Shown in pieces: positions 40,414-50,556 of a stretch of 64,000 bases of DNA. The translations under genes were made by a program, and so were the position numbers. Positions within the stretch are counted from its first letter, which is position 1. Every line of letters begins with the position of its first letter. Below the pieces are notes generated by a model that searched no databases, had not been told where the DNA came from, and saw nothing but the letters and a program-made list of their open reading frames with translations. Source of the stretch: Chondrosia reniformis (taxonomy: Eukaryota > Porifera > Demospongiae > Chondrillida > Chondrillidae); NCBI GenBank assembly GCA_947172415.1, contig OX359201.1:1054001-1118000 (forward strand), written 5' to 3'.

Positions 40414-43400
40414 TCACATTGGGAACTTTTCCTGAAGTTCATAAGCTTCCTTTATTAATCTTTGAATGGAAACATCTCTTGGGTAATTCTATACACATTA
40501 AATAGAAAAAGCTACTTCAAAAAGTAGTACAAATTTACTTGTGAATTTTGAATGATGCCTGTTTACGAGACAACAGATTATTTGTACATACATGGAATAT
40601 GAACTATACAGCTACAAAACCAGGGAGATTCTAATTGTCATAGATACATTGCCTACTTGTAATAATTGAATATTCTGCTCAAATTTTCCAGCCAATAGTC
40701 TATCCCTACAAAGTCTATATAAATAAAGAACCCACAATAGACAGACTGATGATGGTTGAGTGGACTGGTGGACAGAAGAATCAACGATTAGACAAAAGGA
40801 AAGTCAGATCAATGGAGGGATGAACAGATGGGTTATGGACATGTTACTGTATGAAGATTCCGCTGTAGGAAAACATACACGAGGTATAGAATGGTCCGTA
40901 GACCTAAATAAAGAAACATAGACTACTGTATGAAGAACTTACATTAGCATCTGACAACAAATATAGTATATAAAGTTAAACCTTTCCTTGTCAGCAAACA
41001 GGCAGTCCCATAGTTCTATGACATCTAAGAGGTAAATATACATCAGAAGACAAAATGATCATCAGAAGCTGATGCATTATACTAGAGACACAGTTTTCAA
41101 AATAAGTTTGCAGATGATAGAAATAGCTTGTATACAAACGTATACATACCAGGCAAAAGGAATTCTTGTGAGAGAAGAAGAGTTTTCCAACGAAAAGCAT
41201 AAAATTGTGGATTGAGTTTCTGATGTACCTAGTATGTATACAAAAATTCACAGCATTTACAATCACTAAACAGTAGCACACTAGAATATAGTATATGCAT
41301 AGCCTACATTGATAATCAAACCACAACCGTTTACTCTATATACGTATTACATTAGAGGGGAATGCACAAAAGAGAAGCAATTGTTGCATTGCAATTTAGT
41401 CCAGGATACATAATTTTGACATCATTGATCTTCCACTGAGCTATACCGTTACTATAGCAATGCTTCCTCTTATACCTCATTCACTGAGCTCTATACCTGT
41501 CATATTTGGATTAGCCTATACTTGTCATATTTGGATGAGCCTATACCTGCCATATTTGGATGAGCCTATACCTGCCATATTTGGATGAGCCTATACTTGT
41601 CATATTTGGATGAGCCAATACCTGTCATATTTGGATGAGCCTATACTTGTCATATTTGGATGAGCCTATACCTGCCATATTTGGATGAGCCTATACCTGC
41701 CATATTTGGATGAGCCTATACCTGCCATATTTGGATGAACCATAACTAGATACACATTCCATATGAAAGCAACTAGATGTGTTAATTTTGTTTTGTTTTT
41801 TTTCAACTCACAAAACAGTCATATATATCCTTATCAATTTTCTGTAAAACACCTTCCAGCTTTCTCATTTGTCCATCTAAGATTAATAAACAAAGTCCTC
41901 TTGTCTTATAAATGGATGGATTTACAACAAATATAGTAAGTGGCTCATTCGAGATACATCATATACAATCTGTATAATAATATTATCTGTATTTAATGAT
42001 TTTTGCCTATATATTATTATGCAGAACAGTCTATATTCCTAGTAACTGATATAATTAAAGGATTTTTATTATTGTACATAACAGTGACCTCCTACTGAGG
42101 AGAAGAGCTGCATGGTTAATTGAATTGAAATTGATAATTTCTGTATACAGACCGATTCCAAGTTCAGATTTGTCCAAAGTTTGATTGAAACTATCACTGA
42201 CTTCGCCCATCAAAGCTGCAAAGCAAAAGAATGTGTCAGCCTCTGCTCCTTCTATACAAAAAGAATATAAACAAGTTTGCACTAAAACAAGTACTTTCCT
42301 GCTCTGAACTACGTGACTGTCTGTAACAATGAATATCTTCCTAATTGAGTTCATTCAGTGTCTACTTGGTCCATAAATAATCAATCTAACGCACCATTTT
42401 CCTTACATGCTGGATCTAGGCCTAGGGTAATTAAACCTAGTGAGAGCTTTGTAATTAAACCTAGTGAGAGCTTTGTAATTAAATCTAGTGAGAGCTTTAT
42501 AATTAAACCTAGTGAGAGCTTTGTAATTAAACCTAGTGAGAGCTTTATAATTAAACCTAGTGAGAGCTTTGTAATTAAACCTAGTGAGAGCTTTATAATT
42601 AAACCTAGTGAGAGCTTTATAATTAAACCTAGTGAGAGCTTTATAATTAAACCTAGTGAGAACTTTGTAATGTACTATACAGTGGCGCTCAAAAAAAACT
42701 AATAAATAATGTTTATAATGTATAGTGTGAGGTCATGTCTTCTATTGTGTGTGTATGTGCAGCACGTGAGCTCAGTCGAGTGGGATATTACACGTACACA
42801 GTAGTAGATTGTAGATAGCATATATACCTTGGTTAACTGGGTCCGGATCGGATGCAAATATGTAATATAAAGGTCCAACTAACTCATTCATACCCTAAGA
42901 CAGAAGGCAAGGGTGGAAGAGATGGAATACAGATAATGAGAATATTTAACAAAATGTGTTAATAAACTCAAATATGAGAAAATATTGTACGTATATCATA
43001 TGTACGTGTGTATATCATATGTACGTGTGTATATCATATGTATGTGTGTATATCATATGTATGTGTGTATATCATATGTACGTGTGTATATCATATGTAT
43101 GTGTGTATATCATATGTATGTGTGTATATCATATGTACGTGTGTATATCATATGTACGTGTGTATATCATATGTATGTGTGTAAATATTCATGCGTGGTG
43201 TTCTTTGACTAAAACGGTTTCTCACACATCACAGCAATGACACTCTTGCTGTGTGCATATTTACTACAGTACCTGTACATATTGTATTCCTTTGTTAATC
43301 TTGGAATAAACAAACAGAATTCTCTCGCAGACCTCCCAGTGAGCCTCTTCTCCCTCCTTCAGTGACACGTACGGAGCAGTGTCAGAGGACTTGACTAAGG

Positions 43401-46257
43401 AGACAATCTGTACACAAAGACTATACACAGTCAATCAATCATCAAAGTATACATAATTGTGTCCTATATAGGAGGTCACATCATTAAAGGTAAACTATCA
43501 TACCTAATGATAGATAATGTTTCTAATGATAACTGTATCTTTGAAAAGGATCATCTTTTAAACCTTTTTTGAGTGTCAGAGTCAAAATGTCTGACAAAAA
43601 TAGAATAAACTGAAAACTGCATCAAACAGATCAGCAGATAAACAAAGATCATTGCACAATCCAACAGATTCCAAAGACAATGGGAGGGGGTGATAAAACA
43701 ATAATAAATTCTCCATCTTGAACAGTGTCATTACAAACCAACACTACACTCACATTCCTGGTACCTCCTCTTGAGGTACAGAGCTGTTGAGATGGCAACG
43801 CTGACTTTTCCACTCTTTCTTTTAAAGTTGCAAACTTTGTTTTGGAAGCTGAACCAGAGGGATGAAGTTACCAGTACATTAAATAATAAACATATTTCAG
43901 TGATATTTCACCTACATACACTATACAAGACGAGTGTATGTACATATGCAAGATGAGTGTACGTATATATTGGTGAGTGTATATAGATGTGTTGAAATAT
44001 TGTGAGGCCATGCTAACATTTCCACAGTTTAATGAATTTCGTTTTTGTGTATTCACTTCTGTGCTAAAGGCAGGATCACTTCAAGGTGACTACTGATTAT
44101 AATTTGTACAACTTTCTATATGGAATACAAGAGTCTCAACTCTTACCAGATTATTTATGGGATGGTACATCCTTTGACTAATGAAGAAGATCCCCAGGGT
44201 CGAAACACTCAACCAAGAAGCGAAACCAATCTGAATTTCTAAACACTCAAAAAGTCAAAGGATGTACCATCCCATAGATAAGTTTGATGCAATTAGAAGG
44301 AATCCTTATTCTATCTTACCAGATTTATAGGCTTGACATGGATACTTGGAGGCTTGCTGGAAGAACGATATCTCAGGATATAGACGTCTATAACCACAAC
44401 AACATAGAGCACACTATAAATGTACTGCACAGTTCTAGCAGATTAATATGTGTGAAACAGACATACACTGTATTAAAGTTACCAACAAGTCAACTTGATG
44501 TACATATATATATATCAGTACGATGTTGCAATATATAGAGAAAACCCAAAAATGAATCTCTCTGTACATATATACGTACCTGCAATCATGATCTATCTGT
44601 AGCAGCTGCTCATTATCTTTAAAGAAACGTGACCATGCACTTGTCGGGTTTGGATTTAAAGGCTACATATTACATATATATTACATATATATACAATGCA
44701 AGATATTATTTAAATGTATATACATAATGCATATATATACGTACGTACAATGCCATGATATTATTTATATGTATGCAATGATATGCACATATTACATATA
44801 TATACAATGCAAGATATTATTCAAATGAAGAAAACTCAGTACTTGTAACTACGTAGATATAGAAGCATACAATTTGCAAAAGTGCCTGTAAAGATTAATA
44901 CAATACTTCTTATAAAAGGGAATTAATTCAAAGCTATGTGTTATTTAGTTATGAACTTTACTGTAGAACTGATGTAGTATGCAGGTAAGTGTGTTAGATT
45001 ACTGGAATATAGATGCCATTCCACACTCACATGGTCCATCAGTGTGTGCCCATTGTCCCCGCCCTCTGAAGCATGAGGGTTGACAATGGTCTCTGTGATT
45101 AACTGCTGGTAGAACTCTCGCCTTGTTTTAAGAGTCTGTTCCCAGTTCTCTCTCTCCAGAGGAAGATAATTAAGGAAGATCTGAGAAAAGGAATGCATGG
45201 CACTGAAATGATATTTCTCTTTAAAGCAGACAATTTAGCTCCTTTATAGTGACTGTATACCAACTACTATTTATAATAATTTAGCTCCTTTATAGTGACT
45301 GTATACCAACTACTATTTATATTAATTTAGCTCCTTTATTAGTTCTGACATCCAATTGAAGAATGGAGGAATATATCTCAAGAAGTAGGTACTAGAAGTC
45401 GGATTTATCACAATTCAACAGTACAAATGGATGAATATTAAACTGGCCCCATGAAAAGGAACCTTACTTTGGCTAATGGGTCAACCAGTAAAAATAAAAT
45501 AAGTGAAGTGAAGTGAAGTAATTAAAAAGTATCCCATTGTCACCCAAACATGCAAAAGTACATAAGTAATATGATCTCACCTTCCAACACACTTGTCTTA
45601 TACCGGAACCATCAGGACATCCTGGAGTTGTACAGAACACACATACACACACACACACATACATGTACATACATACATACATTAGATTAATTAGAGATAG
45701 TAGTAATGAATACATTTTCCTATATTTATGCATATACATTTTCCAGCAAGTGCTTTAATTGTGCTGGTGAACTATATTGAATATTATAAAATATTTGCAG
45801 ATATAGTCTGGGCTAGAAATAGAGTGAACGAACCATTAAATATTGTTTAGTGTACCCATAGATTATCTATACAAATCTATGGTGCACCAAAATACAGAGA
45901 AGTGAAGTAGCAGATCGTAACTGGCTGATTGCAGTTATATATACAAAATATACTCTTACCAAGCTTACAAACGTCTCTCAACTTGTCGAGATCAATTACT
46001 GGTTGCTGCAGAACGTCATCAAACTTGCTTTGGTAAATTGACGGCCTATAATAAAAATATAACATCGGTAAATAATGCGAACGATATGAAACAAATATAA
46101 GGTGTGCATATCTATGGATCTGGTCAAGCTTTTCCACAAAGTAATCAGTTAACAGACTACTAACTTGTAAAACTCGAAAGATCTAGCTTATAAGCTACAA
46201 CATTACGTATTTATCAATATGAGACGTGATTTACCTTCCAGTAGGTTGGGCTGCCAT
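40414..46257 (-). CDS. TBC1D13: TBC1 domain family member 13, Rab GTPase-activating protein (15 exons)
   Basis: Transcript-order exons: 46257-46235, 46045-45960, 45621-45581, 45180-45031, 44662-44580, 44387-44320, 43848-43754, 43407-43273, 42894-42828, 42251-42153, 41876-41812, 41228-41150, 41024-40943, 40714-40657, 40488-40414. Phases agree; 401 residues, against about 400 in human. It stimulates GTP hydrolysis by Rab GTPases; the vertebrate protein acts on Rab35. Arginine finger: Ile123-x-x-Asp126-x-x-Arg129 in QIDHDCRR. Glutamine finger: YVQ (225-227) before GMNELVGPLYY. Other blocks: NYLPLERENW, PLNPNPTSAW, PEISFFQQASKYPC, EADTFFCFAALMGE, FYAFRWKTLLLSQEFLLP, DVIELWDCLFAD and LLQNYPRDV. 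Probably cytosolic. Several introns carry minisatellites. Head to head with the MVB12-type gene. Confidence 0.95.
41507..41742. repeat. 25-bp minisatellite, about 9 units
   Basis: Unit GGATGAGCCTATACCTGCCA plus TATTT, in a TBC1D13 intron; the main variant is CTTGTC for CCTGCC. Confidence 0.9.
42365..42670 (+). repeat. Family A fragment expanded into a 24-bp array (about 11 units)
   Basis: It begins with the family A lead-in (ACGCACCATTTTCCTTACAT) and then repeats AATTAAACCTAGTGAGAGCT plus TTGT, which is part of family A itself. A dispersed element has therefore seeded a minisatellite. Confidence 0.85.
42990..43185. repeat. 19-bp tandem repeat, about 10 units
   Basis: Unit TATCATATGTACGTGTGTA with C/T variants, in a TBC1D13 intron. 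Confidence 0.9.
43500..43625. mobile_element. Family C foldback, degraded partial copy
   Basis: TATCTTTGAAAAGGATCATC, then GTCAAAATGTCTGAC and AACTGCATCA, follow the family C left arm and core without a clear right arm. Confidence 0.4.
44155..44315. mobile_element. Family C foldback element with perfect inner arms
   Basis: TATGGGATGGTACATCCTTT...GACT on the left is exactly matched by AGTC...AAAGGATGTACCATCCCATA on the right (24 bp). The loop reads AATGAAGAAGATCC..GGGTCGAAAC, and the right end is AGAAGGAATCCTTATTCTAT. Confidence 0.8.
45856..45882. repeat. Short palindrome
   Basis: CCATAGATT and AATCTATGG around a 9-nt loop; related to the palindromes at 12201 and 46318. Confidence 0.45.
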
Positions 46258-46599
46258 TTTTCAGTGGGCGTGTCCAAACTAGACAACTTTGGACCATTTC
46301 TCTGTACTAGTTACAGTCATAGATTATCTAAGTAGGTTAGATAATCTATGGTACAGTTTAGTAGAAATTACTAGATGTACATGTTGTTTATTTCTTTGAC
46401 TTGGGTGTGAACCCAATTGAGGCGAAAGACCTTTCTATTACAATCGAATCTTAAAAGTGAATATTGTACAAGTTTAGTGCTAGATGCCGGGATACCCAAA
46501 TTATATAGATACACAGTACATCTTGTACTGGTAAACCACAGACACGTAACCAAAGCTGCTGGTATTTGATTGATAGGGCGTTCCCATCCTACTGACAAA
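46258..46599. promoter_or_regulatory. Divergent promoter region, TBC1D13 / MVB12-type
   Basis: 342 bp between opposite start codons. It contains a 13-bp-arm palindrome (46318-46350, CATAGATTATCTA and complement). No TATA box was recognised in a standard place. Confidence 0.5.
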
Positions 46600-49500
46600 A
46601 TGGCGTCGGAAGCTGTAAGCGATGTGGTAATTCTGGCCAAAAAGGAGAGTGCCAAGAAAGGCTACACTGTGGTTAGTAAGAATTTAAGTCTGAAAGTATT
46701 GTTTTTGTATTTGTGTAGTATTTTTGAAGGATTTTATGTACTTTGTCGTATTTTACATGGGATAACGGTCAATCACTTGGGAAACTTTTGAAACTTTAGT
46801 CTCAATGGCAACAACGCTTATTCACCTATTTATTGAAATAACTATTATGAATTATACATACTTGTTGTTCTAAATTATTCCTGGTTGGCGAGAGTAATAC
46901 ATAGTCGTGAATTGTTCTTCACTTGAAGACCATAGAAGCGTTCTCTATACTATGTACTGACACTATGTTTTGTTTTAGATTGAAAATGGCGTAGATGGAA
47001 AATCGGTCAATTTGGGAGAGTCAAAGATGTTTGGAGGTGTCAGGAGGTATTTTGCCTTTACTAAACAGCAGCCCTCACCCAGAGAGGTGAGTGAGGGGGA
47101 GGGGTGGGGTGTGTGGAGAGGTGAGTGTCCCTTGATGAGGGGAGGGGTGGGGTGTGTGGAGAGGTGAGTGTCCCTTGATGAGGGGAGGGTGGGTGTCCCT
47201 TGATGAGGGGAGGGGTGGGGTGTGTGTGGAGAGGTGAGTGTCCCTTGATGAGGGGGAGGGGTGGGGTGTGTGTGGAGAGGTGAGTGTCCCTTGATGAGGG
47301 GGAGGGGTGGGGTGTGTGTGGAGAGGTGAGTGTCCCTTGATGAGGGGAGGGTGGGTGTCCCTTGATGAGGGGAGGGGTGGGGTGTGTGGAGAGGTGAGTG
47401 TCCCTTGATGAGGGGGAGGGGTGGGGTGTGTGTGGAGAGGTGAGTGTCCCTTGATGAGGGGGAGGGGTGGGGTGTGTGTGGAGAGGTGAGTGTCCCTTGA
47501 TGAGGGGGAGGGGTGTGTGTGGAGAGACAACAGTAAATACTGAATGTGTGGGGTGGGGACACTGAGGCTTCCAAATCAGATACTTAGATATAGATAAATG
47601 CACTTCATTGCCCAAACTTTTCCGTGCATGAAATAGCCATTCTAGTTACATGCGTGCCTGTCTTGTTAGGGTCATGCTGTGATTGCTGATCTGAGGATCC
47701 TGTCCTGGAGTGAGACGGCACCTCATGACTACTACAGCATTGCCACCACAGAAGATGACCGTAAGTTGTGCAATTGGCATAGGCTATGTTGCCATGGTTA
47801 CAGAATATGGTAGAATGACCCAGACCCCAGTACCTGTGTATGGGACCCCATTTGATCTGGGTTATATCTACATGTTCCGTTAGACAAAGAAGTGTTCCCT
47901 TCCTCCAACAAGTCTTTGTATGTCAAGTTTGTCAAGATCACGGAAGCACCAATTGCAGTGACAGATGTCATCATTTTGAGCAGTACTAACAAGGCTCAAG
48001 TTCCTAGTGGCTACAAGCGATTGCCGTAAGATATAGTCTCATATCATTGGCTAATATGTATTGAAGACTTTAATTCACATTTCTAACATTTGTAAATGTG
48101 TAAAAATGTATTTTCATTTTCAATAACTTTATGACTCAACCTCAACACGTGTAGTGATGCATTTCGAATCTTTCTCCATAGGGACATCAATGGTTTCACT
48201 ATTTGTTACAAGGTTGGAGCTTTCAGGGGTGGGGCAGGGGGTGTGGCTCCTTCTGGAGTTTCAGTAATCAAAGAGGCCGTTCAGGTGGCTGAAAGTGTAC
48301 CTCTGGGCTCAGCTCCTCCTATGACAGAACCTCATGAGAGGAACAGGGCACAGTCTTAGTATGTTCATGTACTTACATTAAGCAGTTAATGAAGTTCATA
48401 GGAGGTTCATATATATAAGAGGTTCATGTATATATATAAGAGGTTCATATACTATAAGAGGTTCATATACGTACTAATAAGAGGTTCATATATAGGGGTT
48501 CATTTTAGGAGGTTCATATATATATAAGAAGTTCATATATAAGAGGTTCATATAGAAGAGGTTTATTTTAGGAGGTTCATATATAAGAGGTTCATATATA
48601 TAAGAGGTTCATATATATAAGAGGTTCATATATATAAGAGGTTCATATATATAGGAGGTTCATATATAGGAGGTTCATATATATATAAGAGGTTCATATA
48701 CTATAAGAGGTTCATATACGTACTAATAAGAGGTTTATATATATAAGAGGTTCATATATAAGAGGTTCATATACATACTAGTCTTGTTGTAGTGTATAGG
48801 CAAAATACACTATACTTTGGTGTTGTGTATGTAAGTGTGAGGTTATTATGGTACCTATATGTGCAGTGGAGGTGTTCCCCAGCTGACTAGAGAACTGAGT
48901 ATCAACAAGGGACCAGCTATTAAAGGCAGGTGTTCATGTGTAGAAGTCTCCAAAATATTTTGAAGATGGAAAATTATTTTATTTTTGGGATAATGTAACT
49001 ATCTTTCAAATACAGAGAAATCATCATCATCATCATAATAGAATAAGGATTCCTTTAACTGCGTCGAACTTATCTTTGAGATGTTACATCCTTCTACTTT
49101 TTGAGCGTTTGACTGAAGAAGACCCCCATGGTCGAAACGTTTGACGAAGAATCGAAAACCAACTGCGTTTTTAAACGCTCAAAAAGTCGAAGGATGTACC
49201 ATCATCATCGTCATCATCATCACCATCATCACCATCATCATCATCATCATCATCATCAAGTGCTATATACACACTATGCATTGTACAAAGAATATATTTG
49301 TACATGGTACACGTATAGTTTAAATATGCCCTTCTATTCATTCATGTTATGTCAAGTCCTATAGGGAACTAAACCTAGTGAAAGCATTGAATAAGGCTAC
49401 AAGAGTTTTCTACTTCTTCTTCTCCACTGGGCCAGACAGCTGTTTCTGGGAATTCCACCCTTCATCAGTTACCCTAGCCTGGGAATATTTGTCTTCTTCT

Positions 49501-49903
49501 TGACCATTGTATTATATTGTAACTCCATATTTTGTATTTCTTAGCCTGTGATGGTATCAATGTCAGAGTGTCAGGGCCCCATAACATGACTGATTACATG
49601 GCTAAATATGATATTGTTAATCGCTTCAAGTGGCTCTCTATTGAAGACATTGAGGAAAAGGTGAGTTAACGAGGACTATAGAACATTGATGTATTAAGTA
49701 GTACATGTGAGAATAAGATGAAAGAAGGAAGAAAAGACTCCTGTATCCTCATCCAAAGCTCTCTTCAGGTTTAGTTCCCCTATAGGCTCTTTTACAGAAT
49801 AGGCATATACGTAGCATGTAGGAAAATGGTATCTTAGATTTTTCATTTCTGTTTGTAGTTCCAGTATAACTTTTCATTGGAGAACAGTTGTGTGAATGCT
49901 TGA
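46600..49903 (+). CDS. MVB12: Multivesicular body subunit 12 (ESCRT-I), 8 exons
   Basis: Exons 46600-46671, 46979-47086, 47670-47760, 47884-48025, 48182-48358, 48867-48925, 49545-49660, 49859-49903; 269 residues. The N-terminal half is a MABP beta-prism: YTVIENGVDGKSVNLGES, VRRYFAFTKQQ, DLRILSWSETAP, YVKFVKITEAPIAVTDVIIL and GFTICYKVG. The C-terminus (SIEDIEEKFQYNFSLENS) resembles the MVB12 tail that joins the ESCRT-I core. MVB12 proteins act at endosomes in sorting ubiquitinated cargo. The exon 6/7 junction fits only with a GC donor (AAAG|GCAGGT), giving IKACDGINV; a GT donor 4 nt further on would bring a stop. Intron 2 starts with a repeat that copies the donor site. Confidence 0.85.
47087..47525. 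repeat. G-rich minisatellite repeating a splice-donor sequence, about 9 units
   Basis: Unit GGAGAGGTGAGTGTCCCTTG then ATGAGGGGGAGGGGTGGGGT and GTGTGT, with shorter variants. GAGAGGTGAGTG in each unit copies the real exon 2 donor (AGAGAG|GTGAGTGAGG at 47086). The long minus-strand proline-rich frames are artefacts. Confidence 0.9.
48384..48778. repeat. Irregular 16-20-bp repeat, over 20 units
   Basis: Core AAGAGGTTCATATATAT with length variation, filling MVB12 intron 5. Confidence 0.85.
49040..49202. mobile_element. Family C foldback element with hammerhead-like loop
   Basis: Left end GAATAAGGATTCCTTTAACT; inner arms CTTTTTGAGCGTTT and AAACGCTCAAAAAG. The loop holds CTGAAGA (49113-49119), GACC, a loop and GGTC, then GAAACG. 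It lies in MVB12 intron 6 next to an ATC microsatellite. Confidence 0.78.
49200..49258. repeat. (ATC/CAT)n microsatellite
   Basis: Directly adjoins the right end of the foldback element; poly-His and poly-Ile frames here are artefacts. Confidence 0.9.
49345..49500 (+). repeat. Dispersed repeat family A
   Basis: GTCCTATAGGGAACTAAACC, CTCCACTGGGCCAGACAGCT, then CTTCATCAGTTACCC. It lies upstream of MVB12 exon 7, opposite in orientation to the copy downstream. Confidence 0.7.
49726..49850 (-). repeat. Dispersed repeat family A, reverse
   Basis: CCTCATCCAAAGCTCTCTTC, GGTTTAGTTCCCCTATAGGC and GAATAGGCATATACGTAGCA form the reverse complement of the family A left half. It lies in intron 7 of the MVB12-type gene. 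Confidence 0.7.
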
Positions 49904-50556
49904 AACTTAAGGGAGAGGGAAATGAATGCTTAATTATTTGCATCGCTTTGCATATTGTACAGTTGTATATGTATTGGTTATCTAAAAAATGAAATTCATA
50001 GATGAGACGGCCCATTACGTCAGATACCGCATTGTACTGCGCATGCGTAGAACGTGCGTATACCGGTTCCAAAGAAGCACGCGATGGTCGCTGTTTAAAT
50101 TGATATATGCGATAAACTGGTGAGTTGGGATGCAAGAATAAGAGCTTTCTACTCAAAATTTAGCTGATATTGGCTGATGGAGAAGTTCTGAAGCGGAGGT
50201 CCCATCTGAAGAGCTGAAACTCAAACCAGTCTTCAAAGAAGAAGGAATGAACCAACATTGAGACTATCTAATTCTTGAGGGGATATATGTTGACTTTCAT
50301 AGACTCTTTAAGTAACTTAAAGATATATTGCATGGATGTAGTTATCTGTGCGGCCCAGCATTACGAAGCAATGTTACGCGGCCGTGTAGGACGATATCCC
50401 GTACCGGCATAGCTGTATGAGCCGGTAGTGATGTGTAATATCCCCGTAACATGAGGGATGGTGAATGTAGTAGGCATTGACAATGTTAACATCGCTATCA
50501 TACAGTCGCAATTATATAAATCGCTTTCTTTTGCAGGCTGGGTATTTTATTAAGTG
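49904..50556 (+). promoter_or_regulatory. PPP1R10 upstream region
   Basis: It has more CpG than its surroundings, an NRF1-like TGCGCATGCGTA at about 50038, and a TTTTGCAG acceptor-like site near 50535 that may end a 5' UTR intron. Transcription start not determined. Confidence 0.4.

Noticed and set aside
46975..47615. Long minus-strand proline-rich frames
   Set aside because: Repeat translation opposite MVB12 exon 2 and its intron array.
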